DNA of 64,000 nt from Hyperoodon ampullatus (taxonomy: Eukaryota; Chordata; Mammalia; Artiodactyla; Ziphiidae): contig OX457061.1 of assembly GCA_949752795.1 (NCBI GenBank), positions 121,664,152 to 121,728,151 on the forward strand. The letters run 5' to 3'. A program made the translations under genes and the position numbers. Each line of letters opens with the position of its first letter. Positions within the stretch are counted from its first letter, which is position 1. Below are positions 1 through 12,129 of the stretch, piece by piece. A model generated the notes under the pieces. That model ran no database searches, had not been told where the DNA came from, and saw only the letters and a program-made list of their open reading frames with translations.

Positions 1-779
1 AATAATATAAGCATTCAGAAACTTTAAGGAAACTCCCTGATTTGCTGCCAGAATATTTTTTTTCCCAAAAAAGTGATAAAGAGCTCCTGAAATGATTTTA
101 TGATTTCAACATGATGCACTTAATTGAGTTTGCAACCGAAAACACGAGCTTTACATATTGGGATCCCAAGCAAATTTGTCTTCTCAGGAACATTTTTTTT
201 TAAAAAGTATTAACATATTGTGAGAAGTGAGAGCACCCATATGTCTGCAAAACAAATGATTCAACCATTCCTCAGGAGTTCTCACAAAGGACATGTAGGC
301 TTATCACATGAAATAGGAACAAATGAAGAGACTTAAATGTATTAGAATTCCAGACACATTCAGATATAGTGATATCATGGGCTGCCCTCTCATATTTATT
401 CACAGATTGGCTTTGAGGCTATTTGTTTTGAAATCCTATAACTATTAGTGCTTGGAAATTACACTGGGAAAAGGCTTTTCTTAATACATGTGACATTTAA
501 TCCTAGAATGCTAGGATTATATACATAGGTATTCAACTCAGTTAGGGCCTTGGAAATTATGCATTCTAATTTTGTTAATTTGTTTGTTGTCAGTCATTTT
601 TGATCACAGACTTCTTTGGAAATCTGATATTATCTCTCAACTCTCTGCTTAGAAAGCTGCATATATTCCACATGTTTGTCATACAGCAGTTTAGATTTGT
701 CAACTCCCTGAAAGCTCTTCATAAATGATGCAACTGCTAGGGTGGGAAAGGAGGGATCCATGGACCTCAGGTGAGCCAT
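1..779. other. Unique AT-rich sequence, no gene seen
   Basis: No long reading frame, recognisable repeat or RNA gene is visible here. The stretch is AT-rich with short homopolymer runs, as expected for intergenic or intronic mammalian DNA. Confidence 0.6.
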
Positions 780-905
780 CTCTGATTTGGCCCAAGCAAC
801 TTACCTGCAAAGGAAGAAATGAAACCCAGAGAGGCTGAAACAGAAGTCACCCAGCAAAAGGGCAGCAGAGACACAGTGGAAATGGAACTTCCTCACTAAC
901 TCATG
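780..905 (-). repeat. MIR-class SINE fragment
   Basis: The block reading 'aatgaaacccagagaggctg' followed by 'agtcacccag' matches the reverse orientation of the MIR core (gaaactgaggcccagagagg ... gtcacacagctagtaagtgg). It is heavily diverged and has no tail. An ancient copy of no likely function; the subfamily cannot be named by eye. Confidence 0.45.
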
Positions 906-923
906 ACCCCACACATTCCTACT

Positions 924-1394
924 ACCTACTGGGAATTTATTTATTTATTTATTTAGAGGGTGGAGTAGCAAAGAATAGCTTTGTTTCTTCACCAGGAAAA
1001 GGGGGACACAGCAGGCTCAGGACCCTCAAAACTGTGTGTCTCAACCTGGAGGAATTTGGTGAGAAGTTTTATAGCAATGGTTCAAGGATGGGGTGTTGAT
1101 AAGGATCAGGGTGTGTGCAGGGCCTGCACTCCTTTAATCTTGCCTCATTCGGTCTGAGGAGTTTCTGTGCTTCCTTTAATCTGGTTGAAGAATGCTAACA
1201 TCTTCCATTTGTTGGGGGTTTTAGTTTCGTAAAGAGCTCAAGGATATTGTTACATATATCCCTCGAGGCAGAACCAGGACCCTGTCCCAAGGCTGCGCTA
1301 TTGTTTCTTGGCTGCTCCTCCCTTGTCTCTGCATCCCTTCCATTCCCTGATGAGCAACTGTCCGAATCTGCCCTGTGGACCTACTGGGAATTTA
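924..1394 (-). mobile_element. LTR-like sequence inserted as a poly(A) retrocopy
   Basis: A 16-bp direct repeat, acctactgggaattta, occurs at 924-939 and again at 1379-1394. Between the copies lies about 440 bp that begins on the plus strand with (TTTA)n, which is an A-rich tail on the minus strand. Read on the minus strand, the body has a TATAAAA box (about 1068-1062), a region like retroviral R/U5, and then the tail. The body looks like an endogenous retrovirus LTR. Its ends, a target-site duplication plus an A-rich tail, are those left by L1-type target-primed reverse transcription, not by integrase. It lies directly at the 5' edge of the next L1. Confidence 0.6.
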
Positions 1395-3292
1395 AATAAC
1401 CACAAACAAGGAGGTGAAAGACTTGTACACAGAAAACTATAAAACATTGATGAAAGAAATCAAAGATGACATGAACGGTTGGAGAAATGTACCATGTTCT
1501 TGGATTGGAAGAATCAATATTGTGAAAATGACTATACCACCCAAAACAATCTACAGATTCAATGCAATCCCTATCAAACTACCAATGGCATTCTTCACAG
1601 AATTAGAACAAAAAATTTTACAATTTGTATGGAAACATGAAAGACCCTGAATAGCCAAAGCAATCTTGAGAAAGAAAAACAGAGTTGGATGAATCAGGCT
1701 TCCCGACTTCAAACTATACCACAAAGCTACAGTAATCATGACAGTATGGTACTGGCACAAAAACAGAAATATAGACCAATGGTACAGGATAGAATGCCCA
1801 GTGATAAACCCATACACATATGGGCACCTAATTTATGAGAGAGGAGGCAAGACTATACAATGGAGAAAAGACAGCCTCTTCAATAAGTGCTGCTGGGAAA
1901 ACTGAACAGCTACATGTAAAAGAATGAAATTAGAACACTCCCTAACACCATACCCAAAAATAAACTCTAAATGGATTAAAGACATAAATGTAAGGCCACA
2001 CACTATAAAACCCTTAGAGGAAAACATAGGCAGAACACTCTATGACATAAATCACAGCAAGATCCTTTTTGACCCACCTCCTAGAGAAATGGAAATAAAA
2101 ACAAAAGTAAACAAATGGGACCTAATGAAACTTCAAAGCTTTTGCACAGCAAAGGAAACCATAAACAAGACCAAAAGACAGCCCTCAGAATGGGAGAAAA
2201 TATTTGCTAATGAAACAACAGAAAAAGGATTAATCTCCAAAATATACAATCAACTCATGGAGCTCAATATCAAAAAAACAAACAATCCAGTTAAAAAATG
2301 GGTGGAAGGCCTAAATAGACATTTCACATAGGAAGACATACAGATGGCCAAGAGGCACATGACAAGATGTTCAACATCACTAATTATTAGAGAAACGCAA
2401 ATCAAAACTACAGTGAGGTATCACCTCACACCAGTCAGAATGGCCATCAGCAAAAAATCTATGAACAATAAATACTGGAGATGGTGTGGTGAAAAGGGAA
2501 CCCTCTTGCACTGTTGGTGGGAATGTAAATTGATACAATCACTATGGAAAACAGTATGGAGGTTCCTTAAAAAACTAAAAATAAAACTACCATATGACTC
2601 AGCAATCCCACTACTGGGCGTATACCCTGAGAAAACCATAATTCAAAAAGAGACATGTACCACAATATTCGTTGCAGCACTCTTTACAATAGCCAGGACA
2701 TGGAAGCAGCCTAAGTGTTTATCGATAGATGAATGGATAAAGAAGATGTTGCACATATATACAATGGGATATTACTCAGCCATAAAAAGATACGAAATTG
2801 AGTTATTTGTAGTGAGGTGGATGGACCTAGAGTCTGTCATACAGAGTGAAGTAAGTCAGAAAGAGAAAAACAAATACCATATGCTAACACATATATATGG
2901 AATCTAAAAAAAAAAATGGTACTGATGAACCTAGTGGCAGGGCAGGAATAAAGAGGCAGACATAGAGAATGGACTTGAGGACACGGGGTTGGAGGTCAAA
3001 GGTGGGGCAAAGTGAGAGTAGCATCGACATATATACAGTACGGAATGTAAAAAATAGTTGGCTGGTGGGAAGCAGCAGCATAGCACAAGGAGATCAGCTC
3101 AGTGCTTCGCAATGACCTAGAGGGGTGCAATAGGGAGGGTGGGAGGGAGACACAAGAGGGAGGGGATATGGGGACATGCGTATACATATGGCTGATTCAC
3201 TTTGTTGTGCAACAGAAACTAACACAGTAATGTGAAGCAATTATACTCCAATAAAGATCTATTAAAATTTTTTAAAAATAATAAATAAATAA
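1395..3292 (+). mobile_element. LINE-1, 5'-truncated, ~1.9 kb
   Basis: This is a sense-strand L1 3' half. It holds the last ~500 codons of ORF2 (1414-2907), a ~350-bp 3' untranslated region with the G-rich 'gggagggtgggaggga' block near 3135, and the ending 'caattatactccaataaaga' at about 3239-3258. A tail of AAATAAATAAAT type follows to about 3292. The 5' end is truncated, the usual outcome of L1 insertion. No clear target-site duplication was found for this copy. The same subfamily occurs at 50.5 and 62.6 kb. Confidence 0.92.
1414..2907 (+). pseudogene. L1 ORF2 C-terminal part, four in-frame stops
   Basis: L1 ORF2 encodes the endonuclease and reverse transcriptase that copy L1 RNA into the genome. 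Only the region after the reverse-transcriptase core is here: the conserved stretches [41 protein letters not shown] and the C-terminal Cys/Trp-rich part with LLHCWWECK, then [12 protein letters not shown]. Everything stays in one frame, broken by stops at 1648-1650, 1690-1692, 1903-1905 and 2329-2331. The first looks like CGA to TGA decay at a CpG. The natural stop is at 2905-2907. The copy has no 5' half and cannot be functional. Confidence 0.9.
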
Positions 3293-4449
3293 AATCACAG
3301 AATTAAAAAATATCTATGGCATATAATCGAAAGCATATAACTTCAGGGGGAAATGTCCTCAGAAAACAAAAATAATAACTTGTGTTTTGCAGAGCCTTAC
3401 AACCTAGTGTTTCAACTGTGAAGTAACAAGTTTGGTACAAATAAGTTCGCCCTTATTCTCACGTTCACTGGAAATGTGAATAAGACACTACACTTACTTA
3501 AAGTCTCAAGCTGTGCCCCGATGTTCTCCTATGAAAGCCATCCATCTCTGCTGCTGGACCCTCCCCTCCTCCTTTGGCTCCAGACTCTCATGGGCAGGCA
3601 TCTGAAACTGAGATGCCTTATCCCTGCTGCTGCTGCTTCTGCTTCCTACTCATACCATCTCCCCACCAAAGTGGTCATCAACGTCCCATGCTGGGGTGTG
3701 ACTGGCACCATTTTTACTGAGACCCCAAAAGATGACCCAGTGTCACATTACCCCACTCTAGATTCATTCCATTGAAGGGCACACCACACCCTATTTTATT
3801 CATCCCAAAGCAAGGCTACTTAGCATTCCTAATGTCCCAGAGATTTTTCTATTTCTGGTAGCTGGTGCATACTTGGTGCCAAATAAATGCTGATGGAAAT
3901 GCATTATGAAGAGCACTGACGTTGCAATATGATTATTGTTTCAATGTGGGAGTATAATCCCTGGACTATGTTGCCAGTAAACACATTGAGTCTGGATCAT
4001 ACTGGTGAAATAAATACAAAAATATCAGACTCTAAAATAGATTTATCTAAAATGATAATTGAATGTGTCAGCTTATAAAAATATTTTTCATCTCTTAAAT
4101 TACAATTTCTGAGAAAGTTCTTTGAGAAACTCTGTTGAATACATATAATTATTTAAATTGTGAACTTGGCTTCATGCTAGTAATACAGTAATAGATATTT
4201 TTGCTCTGATTGGGGATCTTTTGGACCAAAAGATATTAAACTGGAAAAACGGGATATTTCACAATGAAAATCAGTGTATGAGCTTAAGAAAGACATGGAG
4301 AAAGTCAGTTGCAAACGGATTTAGAGACGATATTCACAGTTAGGGTTTCCTTTCCTTACAAGTTTCATAATAGAGGTAATCACACTTAATCCAGAGAAAG
4401 AACTGGAAGTTTTTACTATTCCAGTTTATTTCTCCAAGGTCTTAACATT
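3293..4449. other. Unique sequence, no gene seen
   Basis: The 99-codon open stretch at 3476-3775 shows no motif or family resemblance. Around 3855-3900 the text '...ttggtgccaaataaatgctgatggaaatg' resembles the worn 3' end of an L2 or MIR element, but it is too short to be sure. Confidence 0.5.
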
Positions 4450-4615
4450 TTACTCATTTATGGAACAAATATAAACAGAAGTATGTGTTAGACGCTGCTG
4501 TTCACAGAGAATACAGTGCTGGAGAAGTAAAAATGCAAACCACACTTCCGGGCAACCTGCGGTCATGTGAGAAATACAAATAGACAATTACCTGGTGACA
4601 AATGCTAAGACTGGG
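4450..4615 (-). repeat. L2 3'-end fragment
   Basis: The plus strand reads 'tactcatttatggaacaaat ... gttagacgctgctgttcac ... atacagtgctggagaagtaa'. This follows the reverse complement of the L2 3' end (attcaacaaatatttattgagcgcc ... tgttctaggcgctggg). It is diverged and of ancient mammalian age. Confidence 0.5.
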
Positions 4616-4900
4616 GCCTTATTCTTCCAGAAGAAAGTGCCAACTAAGAATGAAAAATAATAGACTTTAGGCAAAGGAAGAAGATGCTTAAAGTAGATAG
4701 TGTAGTGTGTGTACAAAGACCCAGAATTGAGAATGAAGATTTGAAGAAGTAAAATCTCTTCTATTTCAGGAGAAGCCCCCATGGGTACAATAGTGAAAAG
4801 AGGTGGTACCCAACCTCCCACTACAGAATCCAAAGGGAGAAGACACTTCACACACTGATGATTGGGACGCAGGCACAAGGGTCCCAATCAGTGGACTGTC

Positions 4901-5134
4901 TTACCTACTAGTTTTAATTTGGACCAAATGAGACAATGAGTAAGGGATGATTAGGATTAATGGTGCAAAAATTAGACCCAATGGCACCAGCCACAACCAA
5001 GCAGTGGCTGCGGTCCCAGCAGCTCTGGTCTGTAATTCCAAAACAGTCTCACCTGCAGCTTTGATTCCATCTGTCAGGCTCTCTTCAATTCTCTGAACCC
5101 CTTGCATTATTCCAGAAAGTCCCATTTTTGCCAT
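4901..5134 (-). other. Unrecognised 77-codon reading frame with membrane segment
   Basis: The minus strand from an ATG at 5134 encodes 77 residues. The first ~40 are polar and helix-like. Then comes a strongly hydrophobic run, about residues 44-67, containing WLWLVPLGLIFAPLILIIP, and a short basic tail. Two sequences like strong splice donors occur on this strand: CAG|GTGAGA about two-fifths of the way in, and AG|GTAAGA at the very end. I do not recognise a family. It could be a lone exon, a decayed gene piece, or chance. No flanking exons, promoter or poly(A) signal are evident. Confidence 0.15.
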
Positions 5135-6815
5135 AACATGGAGATTTGATTTCTCTTATGAGCAAAAATCCTAATACAGATATGAATAATAGGAAGAGGG
5201 GTTCAAGAAATGAAAACGTGGGGAATCTAGGATTTACTATCCAATTGAGGGGAGAATATAGAGAGGCAGTCTCCTTAATATTCCTGAATGGGAATCTGGC
5301 AGCCCATGGGAAGCAGTGGTGAAACAGCTAAACAAATGGATCTATACCTTTCTTGATAGCTTCCATTCATTCCTGAAAACTTTGCCACTAAATATAAAGT
5401 CCTTAAATGTTTTTAATTGTTATGAATTTCAGTGGAACAAATTATGATTTACTTCATCCCAAACTAAGACACCCAAACAATTTTCACTTGATAGAAAGAT
5501 GTATCAATTGCACAATGAAAACAAGTTTACATAATGAAAAAAGTTGAAAGTAGTTTATTTAAAAATTAGTGCAATGAAGATTTAATATCCTCACCACAAA
5601 AGGAAGAGCAGACTAGGACGTGGATGGCAAGTAGTGGAGGAAGGGTTTGAGGCAGCCATTCTTTGGAAGGTACACTCTTCTTTTGCGCCATTTTATTCAC
5701 TAGTTTTCAATGTCAAACTGCCCTGCAAAATTATGTTATACTATAGAAACCACTTTAGAACAACAAAATTTTGTGCATGAGAGTTCTTTAAAGAGCAGAA
5801 GGAGCACCTGCACAGAACAAACTCACGAGTCATCCCCTTTCCCTTGGCGTATGTTCACAAAGAACAATTCTGAGTTCTTCTAAATGTTGTTCTATATAAT
5901 ATTCTATACAATATTCTCAGACACTCAACTCTTGTGTCAGTCTATGGATGAGTATATCTTTGAAAATGTAATGTGGAAATATTCCTTCTTGTAGTATATA
6001 TCTTTAGCACATTTGGGGGAAAAAATAGTCATTGCACTAAAAAAGAAAGGAGTCATTCACAAAGAGGTCAACTTTTTAAGAGATGGTATAAAAAAAAGTT
6101 ATAAACAAACAGTTGTTAGGAGGAAAATCTGTAAGCCTGTGGTGTTCTAGGATGAAGTACCTTTTGGGGTAAAGCTTTGGGGGATCGAATTGTTCAGCCC
6201 ATAGAATCCATGAAGTGCATGCAGACTACAAAGACTGAGGGTGAGAAGGGTTAATCTATTGTCACTAGACAGTTTATTGAAGAGAAGAGGATTCTGAAAT
6301 AGGACTTGGATCCTGTTGCTCCAGAGGAGAAGCTGAGACTTGAAGATGAGAGAACCTGGCATGGAGTTTTTGGGGCCCCCAGCAAGAGGTAGACCCACAA
6401 AGCTTCATGGATATACACAGAGATGCATGATAGGGTATTCACCAATGTCAGTGTTAGCTCAGGGTAAAGAGCTTTTGTATTATTTTTCCTTTCTACTTAC
6501 ATGTATCTGTAGTGATAATTTTTTTTTTACAATAAACTATATCACTCCTATAATGAAAAAAAATCATAACCCTTTTCAATTCTGAAATAGAATGTAAACA
6601 GAAAGATATCCATTCACCGAAGAGTTTAAAAGCCTAAATTCTTGGCTCACCTCAAAGACATTCAGAAACCCAGGGACTTTCTAAAACCATTCAAAATGAT
6701 TCTTTAGCTCAAGCAGCTGCAGGGCTATAGAGGCCAAAGATTTATCCTGTGGGCTGTCAGATCGTAATATCAGTTGAATTCCCTCAGCCAAGTCTCATAA
6801 AGATTGTCATGGCTG
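5135..6815. other. Unique sequence, no gene seen
   Basis: AT-rich DNA with only short overlapping open stretches on both strands. I found no repeat, RNA gene or coding motif that I could name. Confidence 0.6.
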
Positions 6816-7111
6816 GGCTTCCCTAGCAGCACAGTGGTTAAGAATCTGCCTGCCAATGCAGGGGACATGGGTTTGAGTCCTGGTCCAGGAAGATCCCACA
6901 TGCAGCAGAGCAACTAAGCCCGTCTGCCACAACTACTGAGCCTGTGCTCTAGGGCCCACAAGCCACAACTACTGAAGCCCGTGTGCCCTACAGACCGTGA
7001 TCCTCAACAAGAGAAGCCACCACAATGAGAAGCCCATGCACCACAATGCAGAGTAGCCCCCGTTCGCTGGAACTAGAGAAAGCCCGTGTGCAGCAACGAA
7101 GACCCATCTGT
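6816..7111 (+). mobile_element. CHR-type tRNA-Glu SINE, long form
   Basis: It starts 'gggcttccctagcagcacag', the tRNA-Glu-derived head with worn pol III A and B boxes (B box near 'gggtttgagtcctgg'). The long-form body with repeated 'ccacaactactgagcc' units follows, then 'gcaacgaagaccc'. The A-rich tail is missing or decayed and no target-site duplication is obvious. This copy is more diverged than the others, so it is older. Confidence 0.9.
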
Positions 7112-8259
7112 TTGCTTATACAACGTGTATAACTTGAATCTCACAGAGGAAACCTCAGGGAAACTCAAACTGATGGCCATTCTACAAATAATAGGTGCTC
7201 TTTGAAACTGCCAGCATTACGAGAGAAAAAGGAAGACTGATGGGTGTTATTCCAGATAAAAGAACACTTAAGACACATGACAACTAAGTGTAATTCATAA
7301 CTTTGGGTATCTTAGGCCAGGAAAAAACAGTTAGCTGTTATACGACATTACGGGGATAGTGGATAAAATTCAAATACGGGCTCTGGACAAACAAGCACTC
7401 TTGTGTATCCTGGCAATAGGACAGCTGTGATTAAAAAAAGAAAATAGACTTTTAATATCCTAGAGGAATCTACAATGTAGGAAATCCAGGAATAGATAAG
7501 AGTAACTAACTCTGAAAAATTAAAAGGATGGACTGGGGTAGAGGAATAAAAACCCCAAATACTGTACATTTGATTTTGAAGTTTAGGTCTTTTTTTCCAT
7601 TTCAATGAAAAAATCTCATAACGAGATTCAAAGATTGAGAAATCAAATCCTTGTTAATAGTCTTCGTTTTGAAAGTCTTTAAAGTTGGTTTTCGTATTGA
7701 ACTGTCAGGAAGTTAACTAGCTACCCATCACCTTCAGACACAGTAGCTCTGTTTACACGGCCACTGCCAACACATGAGTCACAGGATCAGACCATAACAT
7801 GCCCACAGCTTGTCTTATTATTTAATTCATCGCTTCAGGGAACACATGGGGAAAAATACACTCTCTACAGGCCAACCATTTTAACACAAACGCAAAATTG
7901 CACAAAACAGAAAAAGTTGTATTTCTTAAGTAGTCTGACTAGCAAATTCAATGGTTCTATGCAAGTCTGGACCATGTTTTTGAAAGCAATGCTTTTGCAG
8001 AAATTTTGTTTCTCCTTCATGCGGAGCCTGAAAAAGCTGGCAAACTGCCAAACCAGAAGTTGTGAAGACTCGAAATGCAACCTGCATCATTTGTATTGAT
8101 TGTAATCCATAGCGTGTGTGCACGTGGCCATGCTGGTGATTCATAGATAACACTGTGAATCATAATTAAAACTGGAAAAGTTGGCTTTGATAAAATATGA
8201 TTTAATCAAATGCAAAAATCATATTTTAGCAACCTGGTATTGTCCTCTATTTAATGTGT
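7112..8259. other. Unique sequence, no gene seen
   Basis: No recognisable coding or repeat structure. Open stretches of 60-85 codons near 7.3-8.1 kb overlap each other on both strands and carry no motif. Confidence 0.6.
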
Positions 8260-8308
8260 TTCCTTCCTCTCCCTCTACTCCTTCCCCTCTTCCTCTCTCT
8301 CCTTTTTA
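8260..8308 (+). repeat. Pyrimidine-rich (C/T) low-complexity tract
   Basis: About 50 bases are almost wholly C and T on the plus strand, just upstream of a SINE. Simple sequence with no coding content. Confidence 0.7.
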
Positions 8309-8327
8309 TTCTATCAGAGCTCACACT

Positions 8328-8632
8328 GGGGACTTCCCTGGTGGCAAAGTAGCTAAGAACCCGCCTTCCAGTGCAGGGGACACAGGATCGATCCCTGGTC
8401 GGGGAAGATCCCACATGCCACAGAGCAACTAAGCCTGCATGCCACAACTACGGAACCCACGCGCCTACAGCCCATGCTCTGCAACCAGAGAAGCCACCGC
8501 AATGAGAAGCCCACGCACCGCAATGAAGCGTAGTCCCCGCTCCCCGCAGCTAGAGAAAGCCCGCGTGCAGCAACGAAGACCCAACTTAGCCATAAATAAA
8601 TAAATAAATGTATTAAAAAAAAAAAAAAAAAA
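8328..8632 (+). mobile_element. CHR-type tRNA-Glu SINE, long form, nearly full length
   Basis: The head is 'ggggacttccctggtggcaa'. The long-form body runs through 'agagaaagcccgcgtgcagc' to '(aaat)n' and about 18 A. The long tail argues for a fairly recent insertion. The region complementary to it gives apparent reading frames on both strands that are not genes. Confidence 0.93.
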
Positions 8633-9724
8633 ACCAACTCGCATTGGTTTCAGTTTTCAGCCAAAGTTTGAAGGTTAAATGTTACATACCTTGAGAAAAG
8701 CTTTTGCCATGTTACCAGTTATTTCAAGGCAATTTTAGATAAGAATCCAAAATTAAGTATGACCTATGGGTATTGTGACATTTACTTGGAAAAAAATGCA
8801 AACCTAGAAGTGTTTTGACAGGGCTCCCCACTTTATGAAAATCTAGACCCTTCTAATTTGTCAAGGAGGTGGAGGACTATTACAAGTGTTTGTCTAAATT
8901 ACGGAAAGGACCAATTTAGTGGTCTTGCTAAAAAAGAAATGAAAATGTTATAATAAAGTCAAAACCTTTAATCATTCATTTTTTTAAAAATTAACTTCTC
9001 TCCTAAAATTAAAGTTGTTTTCCTTTCTTTTCTTCTCCAAAGATTGGGTTTAGTTGAGGTTCTGGAAAGAACTTTGCAGTTTACTTTAGGTTAAATAAGC
9101 TGAAAATTCACTAGATATCAGCATAAAATCTTTTAATGAAACATTTTGCATAGGAACATATTTTTAATTCCCATAAATCTAATCTACTAAAGTCTAAAAG
9201 CCAGCTCAGAGTTTTTCTTGACAGATTCGTACAGAGAAAAAGGAAAGCAATGAGTTTGTTTTTTTGCGCCTGTATAAATGCACCACCCTTGCACAGCACA
9301 TCGTAAAGCCTGGTACATCTGAGGAACACAATTGGTAATTGTAATGACATTTATGTCTGATGAATGAAAATATGTTCACGTTACTGCAAAATAATTTAAG
9401 CGAACTCGTGCATACAGCTTATTGTGTATGTGAAGCAAGTCAAACACAAGAAACATGATCTTCTTGTTCTGGAAGAAAAAACAGAAAATAAATAAACATA
9501 GAACAAAATAAAAAGTAATTAAATACTTTCTCATTAGAGATGAATATATAACAATAAATATAAAAGAAAACACTATGCAAGAAAAATACTTCTTTACTCA
9601 ACCACATCCTCCGGGCAATATTGTGAGAAATGTCCCCACTAAACCCAAGAAAGAGACTGAAGTAAATGAAGTATTACTGCCCATTTCCTGTGTGTTGATT
9701 CAGTAAAGGTGTATTAAATTCCAT
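8633..9724. other. Unique AT-rich sequence, no gene seen
   Basis: No repeat family or coding motif recognised. Only short chance open stretches occur on the minus strand. Confidence 0.6.
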
Positions 9725-10010
9725 ATAAAGTTTAAAGTGACACTGTCCCTGCATTCCTGGAGCTCTCATGGTACAGGAGAGAGAAATGCACACTCATAAC
9801 ACACCAGCGTAAGTGTGTAAGTACCACAGCTGAGGTGTGGTCTGGGTCCAATGCAATCACCGAAGTGGAAATCTCATCTTGCCTGGAGGTACTACAGAAT
9901 ATTTCATGAAGGAGGTACATTTTAGCTGAGTAACAAATGACTACAAGGAACTCCCTGGACAGTTGCAAGGAGAACACTTGCAAAGGTGTGGAAGAGAAAA
10001 AGAGCATACA
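9725..10010 (-). repeat. Probable old L2-type LINE fragment
   Basis: The plus strand follows the antisense L2 pattern: 'gtccctgcattcctggagctctcatgg', later 'ggaggtacattttagctgag', and 'aacacttgcaaaggtgtgg'. Compare 'ctgccctcaaggagctcaca', 'ggaggtgacatttgagctga' and 'agtgcaaaggcctgg'. Divergence is high, so the boundaries are approximate. Confidence 0.45.
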
Positions 10011-10559
10011 ATATTTTGGAAAGCTAATTGTTTCAGCAGAGCTGGAGTATGAAAGGGAGAAGTTAACAATTTACCCATTATATTAAGAGTATTTAGGGGC
10101 CACTGAAATACTTTCATTGATTCTTTTTTGCTGTCAAATTAATTCACATTCATCAATAAATGTTTTTAAACAGGGAAAACATAAAGAAGAAAATTAAATC
10201 TATTTTACATCCTATTGGTAAATAATCATGTGACTTGACACACATTTTATGCCACAGCCCTGCTCCTAAATATCTTGTCCACTTATTTTCCACAACAATG
10301 AATTCTTCTCTCAGTTTTGGTTCCTTCAGGTTGATTCAATTTTCCCTAGACTTTGCAGAGATTTCTTTGATTTTGTGGTACGTAGTTGCCGTTTTCTTCT
10401 CTTGGCACTAATAAACATAGTTTTCTTTTTCCGTTACTGTTTCCTCCTCTTGTTTTCCTTCTAACAGATTGATCAGTTGTTGAGAAGGGTTTTTAGAAGT
10501 TTCTCATAGAAGCAGCTGTACTGGAAATCCAGAGCAAATTTTCTAGTTTTCGTTCAGAG

Positions 10560-10740
10560 TAAGTACATGTAAGTGGCACTGCTGGACCAACAAGTACTGT
10601 TGAAAGGTGTCTGGTTCACAGGGCGAATTGTTTCTGGAGAAATAACAATTTTCATTCCCATTAGTAATGGATGAATGCTATTTTCTGGCATTCTTACTAA
10701 CACTGAGTGTCATCTTTAATCTTTGCAAACAACTGAGGGA
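10560..10740 (-). repeat. Old L1 fragment, antisense
   Basis: 'agtggcactgctggaccaac', 'cattcccattagtaatggatg' and 'cttactaacactgagtgtc' follow the usual antisense L1 ORF2 order (gtggaattgctgggtca ... acactcccaccagcagtg ... ttgccaacactgggt). Strongly diverged. Confidence 0.4.
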
Positions 10741-11044
10741 TTTAAAAGAGCCATGCGATAAAATCAGGATCGCCCTTTATCCCTATCGCTTTTCCTGCAG
10801 TGTGTGGGACAGATAGGAGATGCGGGAGTGTGGTGCCTTTGTAGTCAGGAAGACAATTTCTTATCTAAAATTGTCAAGATTAGTGAAATAATCTAGATGA
10901 GAAATTAACCAAGGAAGTGACAAGAAGAAGAAGAAATAAGGAAACGGATATGAGAGATAATAAGAAGGTACAAATACTCTAACCAAGAACATGTTGCTAA
11001 GGGAGAGATGAAAGATCATCCTGAAAATGACCGTTATCTATAAG

Positions 11045-11215
11045 ACACGCTACACGCATGGGCGCATATAAATCTCACAACAAATTTAGGAAATAAGTGT
11101 TATTATTCTGATCGTTCGGATTTGTAGAATAGGTTAAAGTACACATTTAGAAAGTTGCCTTGTAAGGATCCCACTCGTGACTAATCCACACTCCCCCCAC
11201 AGCACACTGTACTAC
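11045..11215 (-). repeat. MIR SINE fragment
   Basis: The antisense MIR layout is visible: 'ataaatctcacaacaaattt', 'tgttattattctgatc', then a decayed 'gaggaaactgaggc' region and 'gttgccttgtaaggatccc'. An ancient mammal-wide SINE. Confidence 0.55.
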
Positions 11216-12129
11216 CCAGCTTCTGAAATGCTGCCTACTTTGCTAACGTGAACATCTTGGTATTGTAAGAAATTTCTAGCTCCATCTCCACTTCCTTGGA
11301 AGTACCTTCCTTTCCTTAGATTTCAGGCCAGTTTGTCACCCTGCTGTCTCAGTTTTATGATGCACTCAGAAACCACGTATCACTTGTACAGTTTTGTCTT
11401 TCTTGTTGTTAGGGTAGGAGTGATGCTCTTTCCAGCTTTCTACATCCTGAGCAGAAGCGAACGTCTCTCCATTCATTTTCAGCCTCTGTGATCCTTCAAG
11501 GCTCTTAACATGTCTACTTCCACCCCCCCCATCACTTACCTATCCTTATATACTTTCCACCTCTTTATCTATGTGGGATGCCTTCTGGGAGAGTTCCTTG
11601 GACTAATTTTCCTCGTCATGAATTCATTTCTTATTAATTCGGTCCACTCCCCTATCCCAATTCCTGCTCTTTTCCAAAGATTCCACAATTTTCTTCTTTT
11701 TATTTATTTTTGTTGTTGTTTTTCCACTGGACAATTTTCTTCTTTAATTGTAATCTCACCCGTGGAGTATGGCAGATGTGAAAAGGAATGATAAGGACCT
11801 GCTTGGAGTCCCACTGGCCTGCCTAGAGTTCCCTAGCCCAGCGGGCTCTGGCTTTCCTGCCTTGTAAGCAGTTAGACAGGCAACCATCCACCTCCAGAGC
11901 GATGGTAGGACATAAAAGACCTGGACTCTCAATCTTATCCTATTATCCATGGTGCCAGGTCCTCTGCTGTCCTAGACTTCGATTTCACTCACACACGAGG
12001 CATATATGCCTTCCCAGATGAATACTCTTTGATTTTATATTACATTTTCACCCTCTCACTTTCGTGGCATCTTGAGAGTTCGGTTCAGGAAAGGAGACGA
12101 TTGCCCTTGTTTATTCACCATCTAATGTG
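11216..12129. other. Unique sequence, no gene seen
   Basis: The plus-strand open stretch at 11510-11791 begins in a C-rich run and codes a low-complexity hydrophobic string. I see no splice or family support. No repeat could be named. Confidence 0.5.
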
